Shown here: positions 23,835 through 33,648 of the stretch, in pieces | Layout of the letters: every line of letters begins with the position of its first letter | Position numbering within the stretch: the stretch's first letter is position 1 | Assembly: GCA_949293285.1 (NCBI GenBank) | Contig: CASFCU010000036.1 | Coordinates: 1-38,602 of the forward strand | Source: an uncultured bacterium | GTDB taxonomy: Bacteria; Bacillota_I; Bacilli_A; RF39; UBA660 | DNA length: 38,602 nt | Direction of reading: 5' to 3' | Made by a program: the position numbers and the translations under genes | The notes under the pieces: generated by a model | Database searches by the model: none | The model's input: the letters and a program-made list of their open reading frames with translations, nothing else | Told to the model about the DNA's origin: nothing

Positions 23835-26756
23835 ATGTATACGCCATTATATGTGAAAAGTAATTATTCTTTTTTATCTAGTCTTGTAAAAATTGACGAT
23901 TTAGTGAATCAATGTGTAAAGTTAAATATAAAGAGTGTAGCACTTTGTGATGATAATATGATTGCTACTATGTATTTTTATAAATTATGTAAGTCCAAAA
24001 ATATTAAACCAATTATTTCTGTCGAAGTAAAGTATCATGATTGTCCTATTTTACTTTATGCTAAAAATTATGAAGGATATCAAAATCTTTTGAAAATCAT
24101 TACCATTGGAAATGAAGTAACTCAAGATATTTTATTTCAGTATAAGGATCATTTAATTGTGATCATTCCTTTTTCTTCCTTGAAAGTTTTTAAAGAACTC
24201 GATTCTATTACTTCTTCATTGTATTTAGGATTTTCTAGTAAACAAGAAGAGTATGAAGCTTTAAAAGTGTCTAGTAGAACTGTTTTTATAAATAAAGTTC
24301 TTTATACTTTCAAAAAAGATAGTAAATATTTTAAGTATTCTATTATGATGAAAGATAAGAAGAATATTCTGGATAATGTTGATTATATAGATAATCATAA
24401 TTATTTGTTGACAGAGCATGAAGTTTTGTTATTTAGTAGTGAAAAGGGTATGAATACTACGAATTTTATTTCTGATTTATGCAATTTAACTTTTCCAACT
24501 TATCAGAATTTAATTCCAGTTTATGAAAATTATCTTGGTGTTTCTAGTGATGAGTATCTTACTAAACTTAGTATGCAGGGTATTACTATTAGACTTTCTG
24601 GAGAGGTTAGTCCGGTGTATAAGAAAAGGCTTTTATATGAATTGGACGTCATTAAGAAAATGGGATTTTCTGATTATTTTTTGATTGTGTACGATTATGT
24701 TAAGTATGCTAAAAAAAATGGGATTTTAGTTGGCCCTGGAAGGGGAAGCGCCGGAGGAAGTTTAGTAGCTTATGCCCTTGGGATAATAGATATTGATCCG
24801 TTGAAATATGATTTACTTTTCGAGAGATTTTTAAATCCTGGAAGAATCACAATGCCAGATATTGATATTGATTTTCCTGATGTGTATCGTGATCAAGTGA
24901 TTGACTATGTGAAAGAAAAATATGGAGATAAGAATGTAGCGGGGATTGTGGCCATTGGTACCTTGAAGGCAAAAGCGGTTTTAGATGATGTTTCTAAGAT
25001 ATTGAAAATATCTCAAGATAAAGTTGATAGACTAAAAAAATACATTGATCTTAATTCTAAGCTGAAAGATATTTATGATCATAATGAAGAATTTAGAGAT
25101 ATCATTAACAATGATGATAGACTTTCTCTTTTGTATGACGTAGCTTTGTATTTTGAGGGTTTTCCCAAAAATATTACAACTCATGCTTCAGGTATTATTA
25201 TTTCTAAGGTAGAACTAGATTCTGTAATTCCACTGATTAAACAGGATAATATGTATTTAAGTTCGTATGAAATGGGATTTTTAGAAGAACTTGGACTTTT
25301 AAAGATGGATTTTCTTGGAAATCGAAATCTTACTACTATTATGGATATTATTGCTAGTATTAAAGAGCATGAGTCTATTTCTATTGACTTTTTGAATATT
25401 CCATTAGATGACAAAGATACACTTAAACTTTTTTATGATGTTGATACTAATGGAATATTTCAATTCGAAAGTGATGTCATGAAAAATCTTTTAAAGAAGC
25501 TTAAAGTAGTTTCTTTTGATGACATTGTAGCTGCTGATGCTTTGGTAAGGCCCGGACCAGATACTGATGTTTATCTGGAAAGAAAAAACAATAATATAGA
25601 AGTTCAGTATTTAAATGAAGATATAAAAAGAGTTTTGGCTCCTACTTATGGTGTTATGGTTTATCAGGAACAAATTATGTTAATTGCTAATATTATGGCT
25701 GGTTTTTCTTTGTCTTCTGCCGATATTTTAAGACGAGCCATGAGTAAGAAGAAGAAAGATGATCTTAAAGTACAAGAAGAAAATTTTATCAAAGGGGCTT
25801 TAAAGAATGGATATGATTATAATACTGTTAAAACTTATTATGATGATATTTTGGCTTTTTCACAGTATGGGTTTAATAAATCTCACGCTGTTGCCTATTC
25901 TACCATAGCTTATAAAATGGGGTATTTAAAGGTTCATTTTCCCAAGTATTTTTATTTAAGTTTGTTGTCTATGATTATTGGAAGTGATTATAAGACATCG
26001 ATGATTATAAGAGAAGCAAGAAGTAAAGGTGTTATATTTTTACTTCCTGATATTAATAAAAGTAGTGAAAAATACGAGATAGATAAAAATGGAATTTTAT
26101 TTCCACTTTCTAATATTAGGAATATTGGAATGAATACAGCAAGAGAAATTGTTAGAGTTAGAAAAGATGGTTTTAAGAATTTATTTGATTGCCTTGCTAG
26201 ATTGGTGGAAGTTGGTATTAATAGGAAAACGATTGAGCAATTGATTTATGCTTCTTCTTTTTCTTCCTTTGGTTATAATAAAAAGACATTGATTAGTAAT
26301 CTTGATAATCTTCTTACTTATGCCTTTATTGTCAAAGGATTAGATAGTGATATGATTGATCATCCAGATATTGAGATTACGGAGGAATTTTCTCGTGATA
26401 TTTTAATGAGCAAGGAAAAAGAACTGTTTGGGTTTTATTTGAGTTATCACCCAACTACTAGATATAAGGATAAGTATAAAGTGGTGAATTTAAGTGATGT
26501 GAAAATGCATTACGGAAAAGTAATCGATACTATTATATTGGTGGATAAGTTAAAGATTCATCTTGATAAAAGAGGAAATTATATGGCTTTTCTAACGGGA
26601 AGTGATGAAATTTCTTCTCTTGATTATGTCTTTTTTTCTGATGTTTTTAAAACGGTACCAGATGTCAAGAAAGGTGATATTCTTTTGGTTCGAGGAAAAG
26701 TGGAGAGAAAAGAAGAATTTCAAATCATAGCAGAAAAAGTTAAAATTATAGTTTAA
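23835..26756 (+). CDS. dnaE: DNA polymerase III subunit alpha DnaE
   Basis: 973 aa from ATG 23835, which has AAGGAG 8 bases upstream and starts the PHP domain (MYTPLYVKSNYSFLSSLVKI); the frame opens 13 codons earlier without support. After the PHP domain come the palm (VGPGRGSAGGSLVAYALGI near 302, and the catalytic Asp triad region PDIDIDFPD near 344), fingers (VYQEQIMLIA, SYGFNKSH-like QYGFNKSHAVAY), tandem HhH and a C-terminal OB-type region. In low-GC Gram-positives DnaE extends RNA primers before PolC takes over. The length is slightly short of Bacillus DnaE (about 1115 aa). Its PHP His residues look largely lost. Confidence 0.95.
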   Translation: MYTPLYVKSNYSFLSSLVKIDDLVNQCVKLNIKSVALCDDNMIATMYFYKLCKSKNIKPIISVEVKYHDCPILLYAKNYEGYQNLLKIITIGNEVTQDILFQYKDHLIVIIPFSSLKVFKELDSITSSLYLGFSSKQEEYEALKVSSRTVFINKVLYTFKKDSKYFKYSIMMKDKKNILDNVDYIDNHNYLLTEHEVLLFSSEKGMNTTNFISDLCNLTFPTYQNLIPVYENYLGVSSDEYLTKLSMQGITIRLSGEVSPVYKKRLLYELDVIKKMGFSDYFLIVYDYVKYAKKNGILVGPGRGSAGGSLVAYALGIIDIDPLKYDLLFERFLNPGRITMPDIDIDFPDVYRDQVIDYVKEKYGDKNVAGIVAIGTLKAKAVLDDVSKILKISQDKVDRLKKYIDLNSKLKDIYDHNEEFRDIINNDDRLSLLYDVALYFEGFPKNITTHASGIIISKVELDSVIPLIKQDNMYLSSYEMGFLEELGLLKMDFLGNRNLTTIMDIIASIKEHESISIDFLNIPLDDKDTLKLFYDVDTNGIFQFESDVMKNLLKKLKVVSFDDIVAADALVRPGPDTDVYLERKNNNIEVQYLNEDIKRVLAPTYGVMVYQEQIMLIANIMAGFSLSSADILRRAMSKKKKDDLKVQEENFIKGALKNGYDYNTVKTYYDDILAFSQYGFNKSHAVAYSTIAYKMGYLKVHFPKYFYLSLLSMIIGSDYKTSMIIREARSKGVIFLLPDINKSSEKYEIDKNGILFPLSNIRNIGMNTAREIVRVRKDGFKNLFDCLARLVEVGINRKTIEQLIYASSFSSFGYNKKTLISNLDNLLTYAFIVKGLDSDMIDHPDIEITEEFSRDILMSKEKELFGFYLSYHPTTRYKDKYKVVNLSDVKMHYGKVIDTIILVDKLKIHLDKRGNYMAFLTGSDEISSLDYVFFSDVFKTVPDVKKGDILLVRGKVERKEEFQIIAEKVKIIV

Positions 26757-26819
26757 ATATTTAATTAAGTATTTAATTGTGATATATTAAATATGTTAGC
26801 AATATGGAAGGTGAAGTAG

Positions 26820-27656
26820 ATGAATGTTGAGTTTGTGGTTAATGATTATTTGTTAGCATGGAATTTATTATTTAGGCCTTCTATTTCAGAAGATATCCAA
26901 AAATTAAAAGAAAGACTTTGGAAAAACTATTCTAAACAGTATATGAAAATAGAAAAGGAAAACGTGGAAATTCTTAAATATACTAATGATTTTATACCGG
27001 ATGATGATACTATTTATAATTTTATTTTTAATACAGATGAATTTAAGATTGTAAAAAGACAGACAGATAAGTATAGAAGATTTTTAATGAAGATTTGGGA
27101 TTCCCATCAAAAAGAAATTCAAAGTTCATTAAAAGAGTTACTTAGATTTAAAGTAGAAAATAAGTATCAAATTTTAGTAGTTCATCCGTACTTAGATAAT
27201 GTTGAATATTTAAAGAAAAATCCTAAAAAAAATGTTGTTTGGGGAAAGAAAGAAGACACCGAAGATGGTCTTAAGGCCATCATTAGAATTTTATTTACTT
27301 TAGTTAAGTATGAAATAGGAGATTATCAAAGTGAAAATAAAGAAATGGTTTCTGCAATTATAGATTTACTGGTTAGTAATGAAGTATATACTAGGTTATC
27401 GGGATTTACTAAATATGAAGAGGGGTTAAAGAAACTGAAATTTTTGAAAAAACAGCTTTATCCTTATTGGCTTATGTATATGGGTGCTGATAGAGAAGAA
27501 TTAGTTAGTTATATGATGAGAGATAGAATGCCTTTTGATATAGATAAATATCCTGTGGAGAAAGAGCTTAGAAAAATAGATCTTTTTGGTTTTATTGATT
27601 TTTGTTGTAATAATCAAAGATATATAATTAGATTGAATAATTTAGAAACTATATAA
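26820..27656 (+). CDS. Unrecognised 278-aa protein between dnaE and polC
   Basis: A soluble, charged, mostly helical protein with no signal peptide or membrane segment. Visible stretches are a Trp/Lys-rich N-terminal half (KLKERLWKNYSKQYMKIEKE), ILVVHPYLDNVEYLKK in the middle and a C-terminus with FIDFCCNNQRYIIRLNN. No family, catalytic motif or DNA-binding motif is recognised. GGAAGGTGA lies upstream. It sits on the same strand between the two replicative polymerases and a terminator-like hairpin follows. A replication role would be a guess from position only. Confidence 0.75.
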   Translation: MNVEFVVNDYLLAWNLLFRPSISEDIQKLKERLWKNYSKQYMKIEKENVEILKYTNDFIPDDDTIYNFIFNTDEFKIVKRQTDKYRRFLMKIWDSHQKEIQSSLKELLRFKVENKYQILVVHPYLDNVEYLKKNPKKNVVWGKKEDTEDGLKAIIRILFTLVKYEIGDYQSENKEMVSAIIDLLVSNEVYTRLSGFTKYEEGLKKLKFLKKQLYPYWLMYMGADREELVSYMMRDRMPFDIDKYPVEKELRKIDLFGFIDFCCNNQRYIIRLNNLETI

Positions 27657-27657
27657 G

Positions 27658-27683
27658 AGATTAAAAGTTTATACTTTTAATCT
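27658..27683 (+). terminator. Hairpin between the 278-aa gene and polC
   Basis: Perfect 11-bp arms, AGATTAAAAGT and ACTTTTAATCT, with loop TTAT, then TATGTTTG. The T-run is weak. It ends 22 bases before polC, so it could act as an attenuator as much as a terminator. Confidence 0.6.
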
Positions 27684-27704
27684 TATGTTTGTATGAGGTT
27701 AGAA

Positions 27705-30700
27705 ATGGATGAGAAGTTAAATAAGATATTAAACAGAATAGGTGTAGATAAAAAATATTTTGAAGAGTTTTCTAATGCTAAGTTATATGATGTAAATGTT
27801 GATGATTTAGACAATGTTATTTCTATAAAAATAGGTAATGACAGTGATATTTCCTGTTCTTTTTATAATGAACTTATCGATAAGTTTAAAAAGTATTTTG
27901 ATGGTGCAACGATAAAGTTGAAAATTGTGAATCAATTGGGGAATTGTTATCATTTTAAAGAATATGTCGATATGGTTAGTAGTCTGTATCAAGATGATCT
28001 TCCTAATTTAGAGTTGATTTTAAAAAAAACGGTATTGAATGGAAATTTTTTATCCATTAAGGCAATTAATGAGATTGAAAAAGAAAATTTTGATTCTACT
28101 ATCAAAAAGTTATATCAAATTTTAGAAAATTATGGGGTAGTTTTTAGTTATACTATCGATTTGGATTTTGAGCTTAGAGTAGAAATTAATGATTCTATTA
28201 ATGATGAGACAAAAGAAATTATGAGTAGACCTTTTTTAAATCATTTATCCAGTAAATCTAATGGTTCTAGTTTCTTTCCTAAAAGAAGAAAAAAGGAAGT
28301 GGATGAGAGGACTATCTTTGGAAATTTGATTAAAGAAGAGGAGGCTATTGATAGAATCGGATCTATTGTAGGAGAAAATTCTGATATTGTCATAGAGGCT
28401 AAAATATTTGGTATTGATGAATTTGTTCCTAGTAGTAAAGCCTTTAAAATTTTAACGTTGAAGGTTACAGATTATACAGATAGTATTTTAGCTAAAATTT
28501 TTATAAGGGATGATGAGGTTTATCAGCAGGTTTTGAAGAAGACAAAACCCGGTACTTGGGTTAAGTTGAAAGGAAATACTAAATTTGATCAGTATTCTGG
28601 AGATGAACTTGTTTTGTATGTTTCTGATGTGTATGAGTCTTCAAAAAAGGATAACAAGATAGTAGATGATGCTTTGGAAAAAAGAGTAGAGCTTCATGCT
28701 CATACTATGATGAGTCAAATGGACGGTGTAACAAAGTTAGATCTTGATAAGCACACTTGTGAATTAGTTAGTAATGCTATTGAGCTTGGGTATAGAGGAG
28801 TTGCTATTACAGATCATGCTGGATGTCAAGCGTTTCCTATTGCTTTTGAAATTATTACTGCCCACAATAAGTCCATTATTAAAAAGTTGAAAGCAAAAAG
28901 AGAAGAACTTGAAAAAGAGTTTAATGAAATAGACGAAGAGCAAAAGCAATTGATTGATAGTAAATTGAAAGAAGTCGAGGAAGAACTTAAGAATCCACCT
29001 ATTTTTAAAGGATTATATGGTACGGAACTTACTTTGGTAGATGATACTGTTAATATTGTAGTTAGGCCTACAGATGATGATTTATTGACTTCTACTTATG
29101 TGGTTTTTGATACAGAGACTACGGGGTTTAATGCTGCTGGTGTCGATCAGATGATCGAAATTGGTGGAGTTAAAATAAAAAATGGGGAGATTATTGATCG
29201 GTTTGATGAACTGATTAACCCTCATCGTCATATACCAGATAAAATTACGGAACTAACTAATATTACTGATCAAATGGTTTCTTCGTGTGATACTGAGGAG
29301 ATGGTTACTAGAAGATTTTTAGAATGGGTTCAAGATTTACCGATGGTTGCTCATAATGCTAAGTTTGATATTTCTTTTATTGAGATGGCTATGAAAAAGT
29401 ATCAACTTGGTGAATTTAAAAATACCGTTATCGATACGTTAGAACTTTCTCGTACTTTGGATCAAGGTTTTGCAAGACATAGCTTATCAGCATTAGTTGC
29501 TAGATATAATGTGGAGTTTGATGAAGAAGGACATCATAGAGCAGATTACGACTCGGAAGCAACTGCTAAAGTTTATCATAAAATGATGCAAAAACTAGTT
29601 AATCAAAATTATAAAAAAATTAGTGATTTAGATAAGTTAATTTCTAAAGATGAAATTTATAAATTTGGTAGAACATTTCATTTTAATGCTATAGCGCTTA
29701 ATAAAAAGGGACTTAAGAATTTATTTAAAATTATCTCTTTGGCTAATACAACCTATCTTTATAAGACTCCTAGAATTCTTCGAAGTAAACTTGCAGAGTT
29801 AAGGGAAGGGTTATTAATTGGAAGTAGTTGCTATAATTCTGAGGTTTTTATCGAGGCAAGGAGTAAAGAAGGGCAAGAACTTACTAATATTATTAATTTT
29901 TACGACTATGTTGAGGTTCAACCTCCTGAAGTGTACGACCATTTAATTCAGACTAGTGATTTTAAAGATAGATATGAATTAGAAGAGCATATTAAAAAGA
30001 TTATTAGTGCTGTGAAGGAGGCTGGAAAAATCATCGTTGCAACGGGAGATGTACATCATTTTTATAAAGAAGATAAGATATATAGAGAAATTATTATCAA
30101 CCAGAAGGTTCCTGGAGGAGGAAGACATCCTTTGGCAAAAAAAGAAATTACTTCGATTCCTTCACAACATTTTAGAACGACTAATGAAATGTTGAGTGAT
30201 TTTTCCTTTTTGGATCATGAATTAGCTTATGAAATTGTTGTAAAAAATACTAATAAAGTATTGGATATGGTAGAAGAGATAGAAGTAATCATCGATACTG
30301 GTGGAATTCCTTTTTCTCCTCGTATCAAAAGTGATGATGGAAAAAGTTATCTGGATTGTCCTAGAGTAGTAACAGATTTAGTTTTTGAAAAAGCTATTTC
30401 TTGGTATGGGGAGCCTCTTCCTTTTAATATAGAGGAGAGAATTGCTAAAGAATTATATGGGGATATTGTTTATAAGTGTTATAGTTCACAAGTGAAAAAG
30501 CAATTTCCAAACTTAGTTGGAGAAATGTTCGAAAAAGAAGTGTTTAAAAGGATTCATGAGACGGTTTTGGGAGGCTTTGAGAAGGTAAAAGAAGAACTGA
30601 TTCCATTTATTAAAGAAAATTGGACAGAAGAAGATAAGGAGTTAACAGAAGAAGCTGTTTTGCAAAAATTAAAAAAAGAATTAGGAGGAATTATTGGTGG

Positions 30701-32660
30701 TGGATTCGATCCGATATATCTGATTGCTCAACGTCTTGTAAAACATTCTAATGATGATGGATATTTAGTGGGTTCTCGTGGGTCTGTAGGATCTAGTTTT
30801 GTTGCTACGATGATGGGGATTACGGAGGTAAATCCTCTTCCGGCACATTATCGATGTCTTCATTGTAAAATGAGCATTTTTAACGATGAAGATGAAAATC
30901 CTTTGGGAGCAAAGTATTCTTCTGGATTTGACTTACCTGATATGCTTTGTCCTAGATGTGGAAAGGCTTTGTATAAAGATGGGCAAGATATGCCATTTGC
31001 TACTTTTTTAGGATTTAATGCGGATAAAGTACCAGATATCGATTTAAATTTTTCTGATTTAAATCAAGCTTCTGCCCATGAATATACTAAGGTATTATTC
31101 GGTGTCGATAATGTTTATCGTGCAGGAACTATTGGTACCGTTGCTGATAAAACAGCTTATGGTTTTGTACTTGGATATTATGAAGACAAAATTATGTCCT
31201 TGGTTTCGGAGGTAGCAAAAGGTATAGGAAAATCTATTGAGGATATGTTATCTATAGATAAAAAAGAAAAACCTTTTAAAATTGCTAAAAAGTTTTTATT
31301 GCTTCAGGAGAATATCAGAAAAGAACTACCCCAGGAAATCGATGTAAAATATGAGGAAATCGTAAAAAAGGTGAAAGAATACTCTACGGTTAGGAGTGCA
31401 GAGATAGAAAGAATTTCTTTAGGATGTGTTGGTGTTAAGAGGACTACTGGACAACATCCTGGGGGAATTGTTGTAGTGCCAGATTATATGGATGTATCTG
31501 ATTTTACGCCATTTCAATTTCCTGCGGATGATCCAAATAGCTCTTGGAGAACTACTCACTTTTCCTATCATGCTATTGACCAAGATTTATTAAAACTAGA
31601 TATTTTGGGGCATTCTGATCCTACTCAATTACGTATGATTCAAGATTTAACTAAAACAGATATCTTAAAAGTGCCACTTGATGATAAAGAGACTATGAGT
31701 ATATTTACTTCTACAAAGGCTTTGGGAGTGACTAATGAGCAGATTCTTTGTGAAACAGGTACTTTAGGAATTCCCGAATTTGGTACCCCATTTACGATAG
31801 GAATGGTAGCAGAGACGAAACCGAAAACTTTTGCAGAACTTGTTAAAATATCAGGACTTTCTCATGGTACTGATGTTTGGTTAGGAAATGCTCAAGAGTT
31901 AATTAAGAATAAAGTGGTGCCATTTAGTGAGGTTATTGGATGTCGTGATGATATTATGGTTTATTTGATGTATCACGGGGTAGTACCAATTAAGGCTTTT
32001 AAAATTATGGAATTCGTAAGAAAGGGAAAGGCAAGTAAAGATCCTGAGACATGGAAGTCTTATAAAGAAATTATGAAAGAAGCAGGAATCGAAGATTGGT
32101 TTATTGATTCCTGTGAAAAAATCAAGTACATGTTTCCTAAAGCTCATGCTGCAGCTTATGTTATTAGTGCTTTTAGGATTGCTTGGTATAAAGTACATAT
32201 GCCAGTTTATTTTTACGCTTCTTGGTTTACATCAAAAGCTACAGATGTCGATGTAGAAGTGATGATGGAAGGTTATGATGCCATAAAAGAAAAAGTAACG
32301 GAAATACAGTGTAAAGGTTATGATGCTACAAATAAAGAAACAGGTCAATTAGAAAGTTTGAAAGTCTCTTTAGAGGCTACTGCTAGAGGAATACAGTTTG
32401 TTAGAATAGAGTTAGATAAGAGTGAAGCTACTACTTGGGGAGTTAAGGATGAGACTTCTATATATCCACCATTTTCATCGATTGATGGATTGGGGGATAC
32501 GGTAGCAAAGGCCATTGTAGAAGAGAGAAGCAAAAGACCTTTTACTAGTATTGAAGATTTACAAAAAAGGGCTAAAGTCTCACAGACTTTAATTGAAAAA
32601 ATGAGGAAAATGAAAATTCTAGATGGATTAGACGAGTCTGATCAGTTATCTTTGTTTTAA
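27705..32660 (+). CDS. polC: DNA polymerase III PolC, Gram-positive replicative polymerase
   Basis: 1651 aa from ATG 27705 (GAGGTT 5 bases upstream; the frame opens 4 codons earlier). In order: N-terminal domain, OB fold (about 225-320), PHP domain start ELHAHTMMSQMDGVT (about 328), and an inserted proofreading exonuclease (VVFDTETTGF at about 464 to HHRADYDSEAT near 615). Then follow the rest of the PHP domain, palm (DDGYLVGSRGSVGSS), a Cys4 zinc site (CLHCK, LCPRCGK) and the catalytic Asp pair in VPDIDLNFSD near 1109. Bacillus PolC has about 1437 aa, so this one is about 200 longer. The extra sequence is charged and helical, near 395-440 and 905-985 and after the catalytic Asp pair. Confidence 0.96.
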   Translation: MDEKLNKILNRIGVDKKYFEEFSNAKLYDVNVDDLDNVISIKIGNDSDISCSFYNELIDKFKKYFDGATIKLKIVNQLGNCYHFKEYVDMVSSLYQDDLPNLELILKKTVLNGNFLSIKAINEIEKENFDSTIKKLYQILENYGVVFSYTIDLDFELRVEINDSINDETKEIMSRPFLNHLSSKSNGSSFFPKRRKKEVDERTIFGNLIKEEEAIDRIGSIVGENSDIVIEAKIFGIDEFVPSSKAFKILTLKVTDYTDSILAKIFIRDDEVYQQVLKKTKPGTWVKLKGNTKFDQYSGDELVLYVSDVYESSKKDNKIVDDALEKRVELHAHTMMSQMDGVTKLDLDKHTCELVSNAIELGYRGVAITDHAGCQAFPIAFEIITAHNKSIIKKLKAKREELEKEFNEIDEEQKQLIDSKLKEVEEELKNPPIFKGLYGTELTLVDDTVNIVVRPTDDDLLTSTYVVFDTETTGFNAAGVDQMIEIGGVKIKNGEIIDRFDELINPHRHIPDKITELTNITDQMVSSCDTEEMVTRRFLEWVQDLPMVAHNAKFDISFIEMAMKKYQLGEFKNTVIDTLELSRTLDQGFARHSLSALVARYNVEFDEEGHHRADYDSEATAKVYHKMMQKLVNQNYKKISDLDKLISKDEIYKFGRTFHFNAIALNKKGLKNLFKIISLANTTYLYKTPRILRSKLAELREGLLIGSSCYNSEVFIEARSKEGQELTNIINFYDYVEVQPPEVYDHLIQTSDFKDRYELEEHIKKIISAVKEAGKIIVATGDVHHFYKEDKIYREIIINQKVPGGGRHPLAKKEITSIPSQHFRTTNEMLSDFSFLDHELAYEIVVKNTNKVLDMVEEIEVIIDTGGIPFSPRIKSDDGKSYLDCPRVVTDLVFEKAISWYGEPLPFNIEERIAKELYGDIVYKCYSSQVKKQFPNLVGEMFEKEVFKRIHETVLGGFEKVKEELIPFIKENWTEEDKELTEEAVLQKLKKELGGIIGGGFDPIYLIAQRLVKHSNDDGYLVGSRGSVGSSFVATMMGITEVNPLPAHYRCLHCKMSIFNDEDENPLGAKYSSGFDLPDMLCPRCGKALYKDGQDMPFATFLGFNADKVPDIDLNFSDLNQASAHEYTKVLFGVDNVYRAGTIGTVADKTAYGFVLGYYEDKIMSLVSEVAKGIGKSIEDMLSIDKKEKPFKIAKKFLLLQENIRKELPQEIDVKYEEIVKKVKEYSTVRSAEIERISLGCVGVKRTTGQHPGGIVVVPDYMDVSDFTPFQFPADDPNSSWRTTHFSYHAIDQDLLKLDILGHSDPTQLRMIQDLTKTDILKVPLDDKETMSIFTSTKALGVTNEQILCETGTLGIPEFGTPFTIGMVAETKPKTFAELVKISGLSHGTDVWLGNAQELIKNKVVPFSEVIGCRDDIMVYLMYHGVVPIKAFKIMEFVRKGKASKDPETWKSYKEIMKEAGIEDWFIDSCEKIKYMFPKAHAAAYVISAFRIAWYKVHMPVYFYASWFTSKATDVDVEVMMEGYDAIKEKVTEIQCKGYDATNKETGQLESLKVSLEATARGIQFVRIELDKSEATTWGVKDETSIYPPFSSIDGLGDTVAKAIVEERSKRPFTSIEDLQKRAKVSQTLIEKMRKMKILDGLDESDQLSLF

Positions 32661-32683
32661 AGATTAGGTAGAAAATAAGAATG

Positions 32684-32722
32684 AAATGTAAAATAGAGGG
32701 ACTTCTATTTTACATTTTTTGT
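32684..32722 (+). terminator. Terminator after polC
   Basis: Perfect 14-bp arms, AAATGTAAAATAGA and TCTATTTTACATTT, with loop GGGACT, followed by TTTG. It closes the polC unit. Confidence 0.85.
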
Positions 32723-32913
32723 AGTAGGGAGAATTTATTTGAATTTAGAAATGATAACATAAAAACAGTGAGTAATAAAGAACAAAACGTCTTTGGAAAA
32801 TACTATGAAGTATGAAAGAAGTTTTGATTATAAAAACGTAACAGAAAAGATTTAGTATAAAATTATTAGCTGCTGATATACAAATATTATAGTAATCGAT
32901 GGACCACTATTAT
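32723..32913. other. Non-coding stretch between polC and the two-component system
   Basis: About 190 bases without a plausible coding frame or clear promoter. It lies between two terminators, so a short unannotated transcript ending at 32945 is possible. Confidence 0.35.
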
Positions 32914-32945
32914 GACTATTTTGTAATGAAAAAATAGTCTTTTTT
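32914..32945 (+). terminator. Second terminator, directly before the response-regulator promoter
   Basis: Arms GACTATTTT and AAAATAGTC with an 8-base loop, followed by six T. It ends 4 bases before a TATAAT. Confidence 0.75.
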
Positions 32946-32949
32946 GTTC

Positions 32950-32955
32950 TATAAT
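32950..32955 (+). promoter_or_regulatory. -10 element of the two-component operon
   Basis: A perfect TATAAT, 16 bases before the response-regulator ATG. The -35 region falls inside the terminator stem and is poor, so an activator may help. The predicted leader is only about 10 bases and holds GGTGAT. Confidence 0.5.
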
Positions 32956-32971
32956 ATAGTTGGTGATATGA

Positions 32972-33646
32972 ATGAAAATTATGTTAATTGAAGATGATGA
33001 AGCCATAAGGGTAGGACTTACCTATTATTTGTCACAAGAAGGATTTTCTTTATTGTCTACTACGAATGGGAATCAGGCTTTAGATGTGATTCTTAATCAC
33101 AAAGATATTTGCTTAATTTTATTAGACTTAAATCTTCCTGATATCAATGGGTTTGAATTATTTAAAAAAATAAAAGATATAAAGGATATTCCCATTATAT
33201 TTTTAACGGCTAATGATTTAGAAGTTTCTATTGTTATGGGGCTTGATATGGGGGCAGATGATTATGTAACAAAACCATTTAAAGCTAAAGAATTGGTATC
33301 TAGAATTAAAACAGTATTACGAAGAACGAATGGAAGTCCAAAACAAATTATCAACATCAAGGATGTAACGATTGATATTTCTCAGGCCAAAGTCATGAAA
33401 AATGGAATAGATGTTATGCTAACTGCCTTGGAGTATAAAATATTATTAATATTTGCTTTGAATCCCAATACGATATTTACGAGAGAAAAAATACTTGCCA
33501 ATATTTGGGATGTAAATGAGGAATATGTAAATGATAATACTCTAACAGTTTACATAAAGAGAATAAGAGAAAAAATAGAAGATGATCCTAGTAGCCCTAA
33601 AATCATATTAACGATTAGAGGATTAGGGTATAAGTTGGGGGAATAG
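32972..33646 (+). CDS. OmpR-family response regulator
   Basis: 224 aa. The receiver domain (1-115) has the acidic pocket EDD (7-9), phospho-acceptor Asp52 in LLDLNLP, Thr in FLTAND and Lys in VTKPF. The C-terminal winged helix (about 125-224), ending RGLGYKLGE, binds DNA. The kinase gene starts 2 bases after it. A tandem repeat upstream of the ABC genes at 34894-34915 is its likely target, so the system probably switches on the transporter that follows. Confidence 0.93.
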   Translation: MKIMLIEDDEAIRVGLTYYLSQEGFSLLSTTNGNQALDVILNHKDICLILLDLNLPDINGFELFKKIKDIKDIPIIFLTANDLEVSIVMGLDMGADDYVTKPFKAKELVSRIKTVLRRTNGSPKQIINIKDVTIDISQAKVMKNGIDVMLTALEYKILLIFALNPNTIFTREKILANIWDVNEEYVNDNTLTVYIKRIREKIEDDPSSPKIILTIRGLGYKLGE

Positions 33647-33648
33647 TT

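Noticed and set aside
31899-32198. A 99-codon minus-strand frame inside polC
   Set aside because: A shadow frame opposite strongly conserved PolC sequence.
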